64,000 nt of DNA, taken from NCBI GenBank assembly GCA_026671195.1, contig JAPOHD010000029.1, positions 212,342 through 276,341 of the forward strand, read 5' to 3'. Within the stretch, counting starts at the first letter, position 1; the number at the start of each line of letters is the position of its first letter. Positions 9,615 through 19,479 of this stretch are shown here, piece after piece. The DNA is from Draconibacterium aestuarii. GTDB lineage: Bacteria; Bacteroidota; Bacteroidia; Bacteroidales; Prolixibacteraceae. Made by a program: the position numbers and the translations under genes. The notes beneath the pieces were generated by a model. The model did not search any database and was not told the origin of the DNA. It was given only the letters and a program-made list of their open reading frames with translations.

Positions 9615-12600
9615 TTACAGTTCTATTTTCTCCAATCTTTCGTTCGAAAACATCTTGAGTACACCATCAGCATGCCGGAAGTAATGCCCTCGCAAATCTT
9701 TTGAATATTCATTCAGAATTTCATTTCCAACTCCATTCATATCACCGCATTTGTACAGAGCTCTCCCGAGAATTAACTCACGCAGAGAATTGTTTCTGGT
9801 AGTTACATCATTTTTGAATTTTGGTGCCAGTTTTTTGGCCGTTTGAATATCGGGCATTGCATTTCCGCGAACGCCAGGCATTTGCAACAATTTAAAAAGT
9901 GGTTCAGCAGCGTCCTGATCGGCAATGGTTTCAAGCGCAATTGCCACAGCCCTGAAATGAGAAAAATGACTGTCGGGTGTGAGTTTTTCTGCCAACCTGA
10001 AAATAGCAGGAAGCGCTTCCGTCTTTTTTGTCCGGCCTGCTGCAATAATAAGACTATCGAGATAACTGATACTTCTTCCAAACTGCCCCATTCCCCTGAA
10101 ATTCCAACCCTCATCCCATTCTTCGTAACTGTCGATTGCCTTTATTAATTCCTTCCAACCAACCGACACGCCCAACATACCAAGAATACGTGCATAAACC
10201 AGTTTATGGGTTTCATTTTTGGTTAGATAATATTCATCGGTTAAGGCAGTGATTCCTTTTTCCTGATCCCATAAAACCGTTTCCAAACCATCCAAATCAT
10301 TTACTACTCTTTTAGCCGCTTTCTGTATTTCTTCAAACGCAGGCGGATAATTATCAGCATCGGTTAAAACCGATTCGGGCATACTGCCGATTTTCACCAG
10401 TTCTTTTTGTAATGATTTTATATCGACATTCCTGATTTTCTGTCCATTTTTAGCGGCCATTGCAGCAGCCCAGCCCACTGCATATCCCTGATTCTGCAAA
10501 CAGGGTTGCATACGAATTACCGGCATGGCATCGCGATGTGCACTCGCTCCGAGCCCGGTAACAGCGATACCATCCAATCCTTTTGGAAGTAAAGCCCGAA
10601 AAGGCACATAGGCTATTACATCAACGCCGCTGTGCTCTGGCGGTTTAAGAGAGAAGAAAGGGTCTTCGGTAAAACCGTGCGTATCGAACGAACTTTTGTG
10701 TACAGAAATAGTATCAGGATAGGTCCGTCCATTGTAAACATCAAGAACGGAAACGGTTAAATCTCCTGTCATCCTACGTCGTTCGCGAGTTTGCGGAATT
10801 TTACCAATATCGTATTGTCCTTCGAACTTATCTTTGGCAACTACCATGGCACGCCAAACGTCCAGCATATCAGAATCGTTAATAAAGGTCCAGTCTGTGT
10901 TGTTATAAAAATCGTTTGGATTTTTAAACGGAAATCCGGCACCTTGCACAGCCACCGATTTCCCGTCGGTGTAACTATAAGCCGCCCCTGCCGAAATAGC
11001 GGTATCTGCACTTCCGGTCGAATCAATAACTGTTTTCCCCAAAACAATTCCTTTTCCTGCAGGAGTAGCCACGACAATACCAATTACACGGCCCTTATCA
11101 ACCACTGCCCCACAACCAATAACGCCAAACCAGATTTCGCCACCAGCATTACGAATTTCTTTTCTAAAATACTCTGTTTTCCAGTCGAACACCCACCATT
11201 CCAATCGGTCCTTTTTCCGCGGATTTTCAGGACCCATATTTTTTACCCCGCGATCTACAATATTGGTATATCCTTCGCGATAACCATGGTAGTATTTACC
11301 TATCATTCCTAGCGTACCAATTCCACCCAAACCGTGCATATAATCAATTACAAGGGTTTTTGCACCGTGTTGAGCAGCCCCCACACCGGCAGGCGCACCA
11401 GCAGTACCGCCACCAAGAACAACAACGTCATAATTGCCTAAAACCGGAAGTGAAGTTTCTTCAGCCAATACATTTCCCCTGTTCAACGATGGACGCAAAC
11501 CCTCCAGTAATTCGCCAACATCGCACGAAACAGTTCCCTCATTTGTTTTACCTTTTATTTTAGAACCTGACGGAGTTGCCATAGAACTGGCGATAACTGC
11601 TGCTTCTGTTCCAATTCGCTCCCCTATTCGAATCATTTTACCGGGTTCCAATAGTGTTTCTGAAGCTTTTTTGCTCAGATTTGCACTTCCGCTTAAAACA
11701 AAAAGATTCTCTGTTTTCCGGGGTTGAAATACTTTCAAATTGATGTGTTCCAAATCAACATCCGCATTATTCCAGCGTTTTTGTCCGGAGAGCTTATCCG
11801 GTGGATTCTGAAATAACAAGTCTGATACTTCTACCTGGTCAGCATCCCAGGTAAGGTCGCGAGCAATCTGTTCTGCTTTGGCAAACGATGACCAGCTGCC
11901 ATCTTTCATATCGATATCTATGGTGTATTCAATCGCTTTGTACTGAATTTTGGTTTCCTTGAAGCTTCCGTCAGCCGATTCTCCGGATGATGTAAAATTG
12001 ATTTGAACCGGTTCTTCATGTACCTGTCCTCTCAGGCCTGCACCTGTTTTTAACTTGTTGCCAACTACCGTAAGCTTAAAGTCCTGTTTTCCGGCCGGAT
12101 AAGTTCCGAAGTTTGCTCCTGCCATTCGAGCCACCAAAGCACGCGGAGTGGCATCGATAATTGTTTTTGTAAGAATAGCCTGTCGCCCCGAACGGTTTGC
12201 CATGACCACACCAGTCAATTTGCCACTCTCATCAGTTAAAACATCGGTAGCAAAACAAGAATATAAGAAATTGATATTATGGTCTATCAGAGCATCATCA
12301 AGCATTTTTTTCACTTTTAATTGCGATGGCAAACCTTCACCCCATATTTTTGTTCCCAATTCTGTTTCCAAAACCGACGGGTCTTTTGTCCAAAGCCTGA
12401 AAGTTCCTGATACATCTTCTCCAAGATATGGCTCCTGCGCCAGGAGAAAGACTTTTGCACCGGCCCGTGCTGCTTCAACTGCAGCAGCTACACCCGCAGT
12501 TGAACCGCCAATAACCACTACATCCACATCGTAAGCCACTGGAATCTGTCTGGCCGATTGGTAGCAAAACTGTTTGTTTTCCTCAATTACAGTATGCGAA

Positions 12601-12674
12601 TACGCCTTTAAACCGCCCAAAGTTAAAAAAGCGGTTCCGGCAGCCGATTGATAAATAAAATCTCTCCTTTTCAT
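9615..12674 (-). CDS. Double FAD-dependent oxidoreductase (two FAD modules in one chain), Tat-exported
   Basis: 1019 residues. The N-terminus MKRRDFIYQSAAGTAF is a twin-arginine signal. A first FAD-binding Rossmann motif is seen at about residue 50 (VVVIGGSTAGVAAAVEAARAG) and a second, complete one at about 412 (VVVLGGGTAGAPAGVGAAQHG), so the chain looks like an internal duplication of the PF12831-type oxidoreductase. The second module keeps the LGGIGTLG region typical of the family. The last 230 or so residues are helical and repeat-like (AIALETIADQDAAEPLFKLL), resembling HEAT/PBS-type repeats. Family members sit in Bacteroidota polysaccharide loci and are often misnamed xanthan lyases; the true reaction is unknown. 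It is the last gene of the minus-strand array, 42 bases after the transporter gene. Confidence 0.88.
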   Translation of the reverse strand: MKRRDFIYQSAAGTAFLTLGGLKAYSHTVIEENKQFCYQSARQIPVAYDVDVVVIGGSTAGVAAAVEAARAGAKVFLLAQEPYLGEDVSGTFRLWTKDPSVLETELGTKIWGEGLPSQLKVKKMLDDALIDHNINFLYSCFATDVLTDESGKLTGVVMANRSGRQAILTKTIIDATPRALVARMAGANFGTYPAGKQDFKLTVVGNKLKTGAGLRGQVHEEPVQINFTSSGESADGSFKETKIQYKAIEYTIDIDMKDGSWSSFAKAEQIARDLTWDADQVEVSDLLFQNPPDKLSGQKRWNNADVDLEHINLKVFQPRKTENLFVLSGSANLSKKASETLLEPGKMIRIGERIGTEAAVIASSMATPSGSKIKGKTNEGTVSCDVGELLEGLRPSLNRGNVLAEETSLPVLGNYDVVVLGGGTAGAPAGVGAAQHGAKTLVIDYMHGLGGIGTLGMIGKYYHGYREGYTNIVDRGVKNMGPENPRKKDRLEWWVFDWKTEYFRKEIRNAGGEIWFGVIGCGAVVDKGRVIGIVVATPAGKGIVLGKTVIDSTGSADTAISAGAAYSYTDGKSVAVQGAGFPFKNPNDFYNNTDWTFINDSDMLDVWRAMVVAKDKFEGQYDIGKIPQTRERRRMTGDLTVSVLDVYNGRTYPDTISVHKSSFDTHGFTEDPFFSLKPPEHSGVDVIAYVPFRALLPKGLDGIAVTGLGASAHRDAMPVIRMQPCLQNQGYAVGWAAAMAAKNGQKIRNVDIKSLQKELVKIGSMPESVLTDADNYPPAFEEIQKAAKRVVNDLDGLETVLWDQEKGITALTDEYYLTKNETHKLVYARILGMLGVSVGWKELIKAIDSYEEWDEGWNFRGMGQFGRSISYLDSLIIAAGRTKKTEALPAIFRLAEKLTPDSHFSHFRAVAIALETIADQDAAEPLFKLLQMPGVRGNAMPDIQTAKKLAPKFKNDVTTRNNSLRELILGRALYKCGDMNGVGNEILNEYSKDLRGHYFRHADGVLKMFSNERLEKIEL

Positions 12675-12716
12675 TTTTAGAAATATTAGGTTTAGTTGAT
12701 TTTGGTCTGAAATAAA

Positions 12717-14159
12717 TTATGCCTTTGAAAGCTCTCTGTCAAAATAGGCTTTTCGGTAAAAGAAAAATGCGACAAACGACACAAAGGAGAACAGTATTCC
12801 AATGGAATATGAAATCTCTTTTGACAGTGAGAATCCTTCCGGGGCAAACAACAGGTAAGTTGTGATAACCACTGTCATAAATACTGCCGGAATTAAAGTT
12901 ATCCAATAAAACTTTCTCTCCTGCGCCAAATAGATTGTAATGGTCCAGAGCACAATGGTGGCAAGCGTTTGGTTCGACCAGGCAAAATAGCGCCAAATCA
13001 CACTAAAATCAATTTGTGTAAGAAAAAATCCAATGGCAAAAAGCGGAATACTCACCATCAAGCGGTTTTTAATTGGCCCTTGTTTGTAATTCAGAAAATC
13101 AGCTACGATCAGTCGTGCACTTCTGAACGCTGTATCGCCAGAAGTAATAGGTGCAGCAACCACTCCAAGCAAAGCCAGAATTCCTCCAAATGTTCCTAAC
13201 AGTGAATTTGAAATCTCGTTAACCACAAATGCAGCATTGCCGTTATTCGCATTCATTACTTCATTCAATTCACGAATTCCACCAAAGAAACTCATACTTA
13301 TTGCAGCCCAAATCAGAGCCACAACCCCTTCTGTAATCATAGCACCGTAGAACACCCTTCTTCCATATCGTTCATTGGTTATACACCGCGCCATTAAAGG
13401 AGATTGTGTTGCATGAAACCCGGAGATCGCACCACAGGCAATGGTAATAAACAACATGGGGAAAATCGGAAATTTCTCAGCGCTGTCGTGATAATTATGA
13501 ATACTTGCAAAATTCAGTTCGGGAATATGATACCCCTTGACAAAAAGAGCCACAATCAATCCAACAGCCATAAAAACAAGCGCAAAACCAAATACGGGGT
13601 ATATGCGGCCAATAATTTTATCAATGGGTAGCATCGTTGCCAATAAATAATAAAAAAAGACAACCCAAACCCAAAAAGTCATAGAGGCAAAATCGGTTGT
13701 TAATCCTGCCAGTATCTTTGCCGGCCCCATTATAAACACTGCACCAACAATAATCATGAGCAATACAGTAAATGCCCTCATAAACTGTTTTGTACCTTTT
13801 CCCATGTAGATACCAACGATTTCGGTTATACTCAAACCTTTGTGTTTAATCGAAAGCATTCCGGAGAAATAATCGTGTACAGCCCCGGCAAAAACAGACC
13901 CCAGTACAATCCAGATAAAAGCTACCGGCCCCCACATAGCACCTGCAACTGCCCCGAAAATAGGTCCCAGCCCGGCAATATTTAAAAACTGAATGAGGAA
14001 TATTCGCCACCACGGAAGTGGCATATAATCCACACCGTCTGTCATTGAATAGGCCGGAGTTTCCCGATTGGAATCAATCCCGGCAATCCGTTCAATTACC
14101 TTGGAGTAGAAAAAATATCCCAGTAGTAAAATAATCAGCGAAGAAATAAAAGTAATCAT
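12717..14159 (-). CDS. cstA: Short-form carbon starvation CstA-type transporter
   Basis: 480 residues, almost wholly membrane helices (about 11-13 segments). The N-terminal signature of CstA is clear: FYSKVIERIAGID, then DYMPLPWWRIFLIQFLNIAGLGPIFG and GSVFAGAVHDYFSGM. E. coli CstA is about 700 residues; this is the shorter form common in Bacteroidota. CstA proteins take up peptides and pyruvate-like nutrients under carbon limitation. Here the gene sits between FAD oxidoreductases in a sugar locus, so it may import a small organic acid or sugar-derived product across the inner membrane; that is inference. Spacing to neighbours (42 and 87 bases) fits one operon. Confidence 0.9.
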   Translation of the reverse strand: MITFISSLIILLLGYFFYSKVIERIAGIDSNRETPAYSMTDGVDYMPLPWWRIFLIQFLNIAGLGPIFGAVAGAMWGPVAFIWIVLGSVFAGAVHDYFSGMLSIKHKGLSITEIVGIYMGKGTKQFMRAFTVLLMIIVGAVFIMGPAKILAGLTTDFASMTFWVWVVFFYYLLATMLPIDKIIGRIYPVFGFALVFMAVGLIVALFVKGYHIPELNFASIHNYHDSAEKFPIFPMLFITIACGAISGFHATQSPLMARCITNERYGRRVFYGAMITEGVVALIWAAISMSFFGGIRELNEVMNANNGNAAFVVNEISNSLLGTFGGILALLGVVAAPITSGDTAFRSARLIVADFLNYKQGPIKNRLMVSIPLFAIGFFLTQIDFSVIWRYFAWSNQTLATIVLWTITIYLAQERKFYWITLIPAVFMTVVITTYLLFAPEGFSLSKEISYSIGILFSFVSFVAFFFYRKAYFDRELSKA

Positions 14160-14246
14160 CTTTAAATTCGTTTAGTTCTGGTTTTTCAAAAGGGATCAAA
14201 ATAATAAAAATTTAGCTCCTTTTGGAATTGACATGTTATCTCTATT

Positions 14247-15929
14247 TCACAATTGACTGACCGATAATTTTTGATTTTTACTGATAAGTTTTTCTTTTAA
14301 TTCATCATATTGAACGTCCTGAACGGATTTTTCTTTATCAATAGCAATACTGGCTGCAACCGCTGCCGATTGGCCCAAAATCATAAATACAGGCTCCATC
14401 CGGATAGACCCAAAAGCAATATGACTGGATGAAACAGCTACCGGAACAAGCAGGTTGGTGCATTCTTCTTTTTGCGGAACGATCGATCCATAAGAAATTT
14501 GATAAGGCTGATGCGGATGAATACCGAGATCACCTTCGTTTTGCACAAAACCCTCCTCTGTAACATATCGTTGAATATTGTGCGAGTCCATTGTGTACGA
14601 ACCCATTCCAATGGGTTGCGGCACCTCTCTTTTCCCCAGAACATCATTCTCGCTGGTTACATATTCGCCTATCATTCTGCGTGCTTCGCGAATATACAAC
14701 TGATGTGGCCAGTTTCCGTTGTCGGTAAATTCATCGGCTGCCAATCCCCAATTTTGCATGGCTGTCCTTACTTCATCCGGCACGCGTGCGTCATTCGAAA
14801 CAAAATAGAGCAATCCTTTTTGGTAATCTTCGTGTTCTTTTATGATTTCCTTTCTTCGTTCATACGAAGCCTCAGGATAATCGTAATTCATTCCGATATT
14901 ATCGCTACTAAAAGGACCATGGTTATTGGTGTCCGTTTTCCGGTTTGGAATCATATCAAATTTATTGAACCATTCATTCCATCCCGCTTCAAAAACGCGT
15001 ACCAGTAATTCATAATCCTTTGGATCGTAATTGTCGGGTTTTGGAAAAGGCACCCTGTTATCCGCATGATTACTCATACAAAGCCGAAAACAATAGGCCT
15101 GAACTTTATCATCTCCGGTACAATTTTCGCCAGGTTTTTCTGCCGAAATTTTGGGAAGTAGTCCGCTGGAAGGATCGCCAGGAATTACGTACGGATCAAT
15201 TTTAGATTTAAAATGATGTCCGTGGTGAAACACTCCTGCCTGAACGCCGTTCCACTCTTCATTGTACACCGAGCAGGATTCGCGACCAACATGATAACTA
15301 ATTCCTGCTGCCGCCATCAAATCCCCTTCATAAGTTGCATCGATAAAAATTTTGCCTTGGTAGTTTTTACCTGACAACGTAGTAATAGCAGTTATTTTTC
15401 CACCTTCAACCTGTACGCCATTTTTACGATCGAGCCACTCATCGCGATCAACCGGTATATTATTTTCAACAATAAAATCTTCGAATACCTGTTCGGCTAC
15501 ATGTGGTTCAAAAATCCACATAGTGCGGTTTTCTCCGTCCATTGCAACAGTTCCCTGCCCTTTGTTTCCGTATTCTGAATGTTTTTCCCAAATCCAGGCA
15601 GCTGAATCATTGTAATGTTTCCAAACCCGATGGTAAAATTCGCGCGAAAGTCCTCCGATAGTTGATTTGTTCCCTGTATCGGTAAAACCAAGTCCTCCGG
15701 CAGAAAGTCCGCCCAGGTGTATATCTGGCGAAACAACGATTACCGATTTGCCGGAGTGAACCACCTCAACAGCAGCAGTAACCGCTGCTGAAGTTCCACC
15801 ATAAATGATTACGTCAGCGGTGTTTTCATTGCCTGCTTTATTCACTTGTTGGCATCCCCAAAAAATAATGCCGGTAAAAATTATCAAGAAAACGGATTTT
15901 GCAATGTTCATGTTTAATCTATTTCTCAT
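14247..15929 (-). CDS. FAD-dependent oxidoreductase, lipoprotein (PF12831-type)
   Basis: 560 residues from the ATG at 15929; a second in-frame ATG at 15911 is equally plausible. A lipobox is visible (FWGCQQ), so it is probably membrane-anchored in the periplasm. The FAD-binding motif is VIIYGGTSAAVTAAVEVVHSG, followed by LGGLSAGGLGFTDTG and GGLSREFYHRV. In the second half, RREARRMIGEY-like and [18 protein letters not shown] blocks are typical of the family. It is clearly a paralogue of the next gene upstream (16004-17704), sharing these blocks in order. The reaction is unknown; association with SusC/SusD argues for oxidation or reduction of a glycan-derived substrate in the periplasm. Confidence 0.88.
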   Translation of the reverse strand: MRNRLNMNIAKSVFLIIFTGIIFWGCQQVNKAGNENTADVIIYGGTSAAVTAAVEVVHSGKSVIVVSPDIHLGGLSAGGLGFTDTGNKSTIGGLSREFYHRVWKHYNDSAAWIWEKHSEYGNKGQGTVAMDGENRTMWIFEPHVAEQVFEDFIVENNIPVDRDEWLDRKNGVQVEGGKITAITTLSGKNYQGKIFIDATYEGDLMAAAGISYHVGRESCSVYNEEWNGVQAGVFHHGHHFKSKIDPYVIPGDPSSGLLPKISAEKPGENCTGDDKVQAYCFRLCMSNHADNRVPFPKPDNYDPKDYELLVRVFEAGWNEWFNKFDMIPNRKTDTNNHGPFSSDNIGMNYDYPEASYERRKEIIKEHEDYQKGLLYFVSNDARVPDEVRTAMQNWGLAADEFTDNGNWPHQLYIREARRMIGEYVTSENDVLGKREVPQPIGMGSYTMDSHNIQRYVTEEGFVQNEGDLGIHPHQPYQISYGSIVPQKEECTNLLVPVAVSSSHIAFGSIRMEPVFMILGQSAAVAASIAIDKEKSVQDVQYDELKEKLISKNQKLSVSQL

Positions 15930-16003
15930 TTATTTAAGTTAAGTCGGTTATTTACTTTCATTACTAGTATAATACAGATATGGTGGCAAGTGTACTATAA
16001 ATC

Positions 16004-17704
16004 CTACTGCAATATCTGTTTGTCTTTTAGAAGTTTTTCTTTTAGCCGGTAATAATCCAGATTTTGTATTTCTGTTTGGTTATCAATAGCCAAGGAAGCA
16101 GCCGTGGCAGCCGATTGCCCTAAAACCATAAATACCGGTTCCATGCGGATTGATCCAAAGGCAATATGAGATGCACTAAGACAAACAGGAACTAACAGAT
16201 TTGTACATTCTTCCTTTCGCGGAACAACTGAGAGGTAGCTGATTGGATATGGTCCGGGAACAGAAGCTTCCACATTCCCTTCGTTTTGAACAAATCCGTT
16301 GGCATCGACATAACGCTGAACCTGATGAGAATCCATGCCATAAGCTGCAAGTCCTACTGGATCTATCGCTACTTCATAACCTTCACAATGTTTTTGAGTC
16401 ATCACACAATCGCTTATCATCCGTCTGGCTTCTCTGACATAAAGTTGTTGTTGCCAACCGTCTTCCCGTTCATACTCATCTTTGCACATTCCCCATTTGG
16501 AAACATTATCGCGCACTTTTTGGGGAATTCGAGGGTGATAAGCCAGCGTCCACATGAGTCCCTTTTGATAATCTCTGTGGCATTCAATTATTTTTTCCCG
16601 CACCTCGTACGAAGCTTCCGGATAGTCATAATTCTGCCCGATAAAATCGGTAGAAAATCCCTTTTGATTGTTGGTGTCAGTTTTTCGATTCGGCATTGCA
16701 GAATTGATCCAGGGCACCAGGGGATCGCCATACGAATACATCTTTTCAATAGGCCCTTCTGCTGCTTCATAATTCCGAAAAAGAAGTTCGTAGTCTAGTT
16801 CTTCATAATTCTCCGGTTTAGTAAACGGGATCCGATTCTCCGGTACATCTGTCAGCGTCATCCTGAAACAATATGCCTGAATACCTTTGTCGCCATCGCC
16901 ATCAACACCGGGACCTCCCACTTTTATAAATGGTAATAATCCGCTTTCAGGGTCTCCTTTTACAATGTAAGGATCAACTTTATCTATAAAATTATGATGG
17001 ACACTGTTGCGCGAAACTGTTCCCCTAAGTGTGATACCTATATCGTTGGCCTGCACACCGTTTAATGTTTCGCCATATTGTTTATTCGACTCCCGGCCGA
17101 CAGTGTAACTCACTCCTGCAGCAGCCATTAAATCGCCTTCGTATGTAGCATCGATAAACATTTTTCCTTTATAAGAATATCCGCTTTCCATCACGATTTC
17201 AACAATTTTTGCTCCCCTTTTCTTTACACCGTCCTTTCGGTCAAGTCTTTCTTCGTATACTAACTCGATGTTTTCGCCGGCAATCATCTCCTGATAGACT
17301 TTTAAAGCAGCCGATGGCTCAAAGGTCCACATGGCATCTTCTCCTTCTTTAGTGCGGGTTTGTCCGCGATCCCTGTATTCCATACTTTGCTGCCATTTCC
17401 AGTGGTTCGGATCATCATAATATCTTTTAATATTCTGGTAGAATTCACGCGAAATTCCTCCAATGGCTTGTTTATTTCCGATATCTGTTGCTCCAAGACC
17501 ACCGGTTGTTAATCCTCCAATTCGTTTAGATGGTTCAATCAACACTACCGTTTTTCCCATCCGAGATGCCTGAATAGATGCAGCTATTCCAGCCGAGGTA
17601 CCGCCATAAATTACGATATCGTAATCGTTTTGTTCGCTTATGATAGGAATATACAGGAAATAGGAAAAAATAAAAATGAGTAGAAAATTCTTTTCCGAAA
17701 TCAT
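16004..17704 (-). CDS. FAD-dependent oxidoreductase, exported (PF12831-type)
   Basis: 566 residues. The N-terminus has a hydrophobic signal segment ([17 protein letters not shown]) and no lipobox Cys, unlike its lipoprotein paralogue at 14247-15929. The FAD motif is [21 protein letters not shown], followed by [16 protein letters not shown] and [11 protein letters not shown]. The C-terminal [10 protein letters not shown] and [18 protein letters not shown] blocks match the paralogue almost word for word, so the pair arose by duplication. It lies directly downstream of SusD across a strong intercistronic hairpin. Substrate unknown. Confidence 0.88.
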   Translation of the reverse strand: MISEKNFLLIFIFSYFLYIPIISEQNDYDIVIYGGTSAGIAASIQASRMGKTVVLIEPSKRIGGLTTGGLGATDIGNKQAIGGISREFYQNIKRYYDDPNHWKWQQSMEYRDRGQTRTKEGEDAMWTFEPSAALKVYQEMIAGENIELVYEERLDRKDGVKKRGAKIVEIVMESGYSYKGKMFIDATYEGDLMAAAGVSYTVGRESNKQYGETLNGVQANDIGITLRGTVSRNSVHHNFIDKVDPYIVKGDPESGLLPFIKVGGPGVDGDGDKGIQAYCFRMTLTDVPENRIPFTKPENYEELDYELLFRNYEAAEGPIEKMYSYGDPLVPWINSAMPNRKTDTNNQKGFSTDFIGQNYDYPEASYEVREKIIECHRDYQKGLMWTLAYHPRIPQKVRDNVSKWGMCKDEYEREDGWQQQLYVREARRMISDCVMTQKHCEGYEVAIDPVGLAAYGMDSHQVQRYVDANGFVQNEGNVEASVPGPYPISYLSVVPRKEECTNLLVPVCLSASHIAFGSIRMEPVFMVLGQSAATAASLAIDNQTEIQNLDYYRLKEKLLKDKQILQ

Positions 17705-17722
17705 AACCAGTTTTTTTATGTT

Positions 17723-17753
17723 ATAGGTTCTCCGAGCCTTTCGGAGAACCTAT
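17723..17753. other. Intercistronic hairpin between susD-like and FAD oxidoreductase genes
   Basis: A perfect 13-bp stem (17723-17735 with 17741-17753, ATAGGTTCTCCGA and its complement) with a 5-base loop lies in the 66-base gap. On the minus-strand transcript it is not followed by a U-run (an A-run follows instead), so it is not a classic terminator. It could protect the upstream susC/susD message from 3' decay or partly attenuate the downstream oxidoreductase genes. Confidence 0.7.
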
Positions 17754-17770
17754 GATGATCTAAACTAGAA

Positions 17771-19468
17771 CTAATCTCCATATCCAGGATTTTGAACCAT
17801 TTCCGGGTTTGTATCCATTTCAATATATGGAATTGGCCATAAATAATCGCGATTTTTGTCAAATGAACGTATTTCAACAACACGCATTTTAAAATCTGCA
17901 GACTCTCCCTGATCAGCAATCGGAATATCATCATAATATGATGTTCCGTATTCGTCAACTCTTGGCGAAATTAAAGGATAAGATTTTTTCATTCGTCCAA
18001 GTACAGGAAGGTTCATAACATTTTCTGCTATACCCCACCTTCGTATATCAAACAAACGTAATCCTTCACAAGACAATTCATATTTTCGTTCTCTTCGTAC
18101 TGCATATTTCAAATCTTCTGCATTGGTTGTTGTCAGAGGAGGCATCTCTACCGAAGGTCTTTGTCTTACTTTATTAATTGCATCCAAAACCGTTTGGTCA
18201 ATACTTCCAGAGGATATCTTAGCCTCGGCATAATTCAACAAAACCTCGGCATAACGAATAATAATAGTATTTAATTCACTATCATTTACAGCATCCTTGT
18301 CTAAATTATCAGCATATTTGCGCCATCCAATTCCGGAAAATGTTGCATAGGCATGAGTTGCTTCCAAATTAGAGATACGTTTAGGCGGGTTCTGATTATA
18401 ATCCCAGCAATACAAACTATCGCCATGAGTTTCATATTGAAATCCAAGAAAAATTGATCCTGACAGAGATAAGGTATAACCTAACCTTGGATCTCTATTT
18501 TCGTATGGATGCTGAGGATCAAATAAAGAAGATTCGTCGATCTGCAATCCATCAATACATTCCCATGAGTCTGCCGTTTGGTAACTCGGTTTCTTATTGG
18601 TATGACCTTTGGCATTTCTAGTTCCAAAAAATCTAAACATGGAATGCATTTGTTCGCCTTTTAAAAACTGAACAGATAATATTATTTCTTTTGACTCTTG
18701 ACCCGCATATTGAAACAGATCCATATAGTTGGAGCTTAACTCATATTCAACACCTTCAAGTGCCATAACTTTTTGTGCAGAAGAAATTGCAACATCCCAT
18801 TTCTCATTATATAATGCAACTCTCGACATAATTGCCCAGGCCGCTCCTCTTGTTGCACGACCTGAGATCGGGTCATTTCCCTGTGGAAGATCATTTGCAC
18901 ATTCATCCAACTCTGATAGAATGAAATCGACTACATCCGCTTTAGAACTTCTGGGGATATTGGCTTCTGATAGAGTCAGTGGCTGAGTAACCAAAGGAAT
19001 TCCTCCGAATAATTCGGCTAAATAATGATAATAAAATGCGCGAAGAAAACGAACTTCAGCTTTACTTTGGTTATATAAATCCGTAGGAATATTCTCTTGT
19101 CCTCGCTCCATATTTGTTAAAACGTAATTACATTTTGCAATTCCTTTATATAGATTTGTCCAAAGTCCAAGAATATCACTATTCCGAGAATCAGCAGAAC
19201 CTCGTCCGACAGCTTGCAATGCCGATCCATTTCTATCCCAACCAATATCTGATATTTGATCAAAAACCAAATGAAAAGGCATACTCTGGACTTTTGTCCA
19301 CATTGCATTATAACATCCTGCTACAGCCATCTCCAACTCTGTTTGATTAGACAAAAAAGTTGCATCAGAAGGACTATTTAGAGGATATCTCTCAAGATAG
19401 TTGTCACAAGAGATAAGAAGAACCGTCAATAAAATGAATATGGTTGAATATTTTATTTTTGATTTCAT
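17771..19468 (-). CDS. SusD/RagB-family nutrient-binding outer membrane lipoprotein
   Basis: 565 residues with a lipoprotein signal (LLISCDNYLERYP, Cys near residue 21). The SusD hallmarks are present: the N-terminal DNYLERYPLNSPSD start, the helical TPR-like core (FLRAFYYHYLAELFGGIPLV), the RYAEVLLNYAEAKI block, RRERKYELSCEGLRLFDIRRWG and the C-terminal LWPIPYIEMDTNP. SusD binds glycan at the cell surface and lids the SusC channel. It follows SusC by 11 bases and is translationally linked. The ligand cannot be deduced. Confidence 0.96.
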   Translation of the reverse strand: MKSKIKYSTIFILLTVLLISCDNYLERYPLNSPSDATFLSNQTELEMAVAGCYNAMWTKVQSMPFHLVFDQISDIGWDRNGSALQAVGRGSADSRNSDILGLWTNLYKGIAKCNYVLTNMERGQENIPTDLYNQSKAEVRFLRAFYYHYLAELFGGIPLVTQPLTLSEANIPRSSKADVVDFILSELDECANDLPQGNDPISGRATRGAAWAIMSRVALYNEKWDVAISSAQKVMALEGVEYELSSNYMDLFQYAGQESKEIILSVQFLKGEQMHSMFRFFGTRNAKGHTNKKPSYQTADSWECIDGLQIDESSLFDPQHPYENRDPRLGYTLSLSGSIFLGFQYETHGDSLYCWDYNQNPPKRISNLEATHAYATFSGIGWRKYADNLDKDAVNDSELNTIIIRYAEVLLNYAEAKISSGSIDQTVLDAINKVRQRPSVEMPPLTTTNAEDLKYAVRRERKYELSCEGLRLFDIRRWGIAENVMNLPVLGRMKKSYPLISPRVDEYGTSYYDDIPIADQGESADFKMRVVEIRSFDKNRDYLWPIPYIEMDTNPEMVQNPGYGD

Positions 19469-19479
19469 AGATTTGATTT

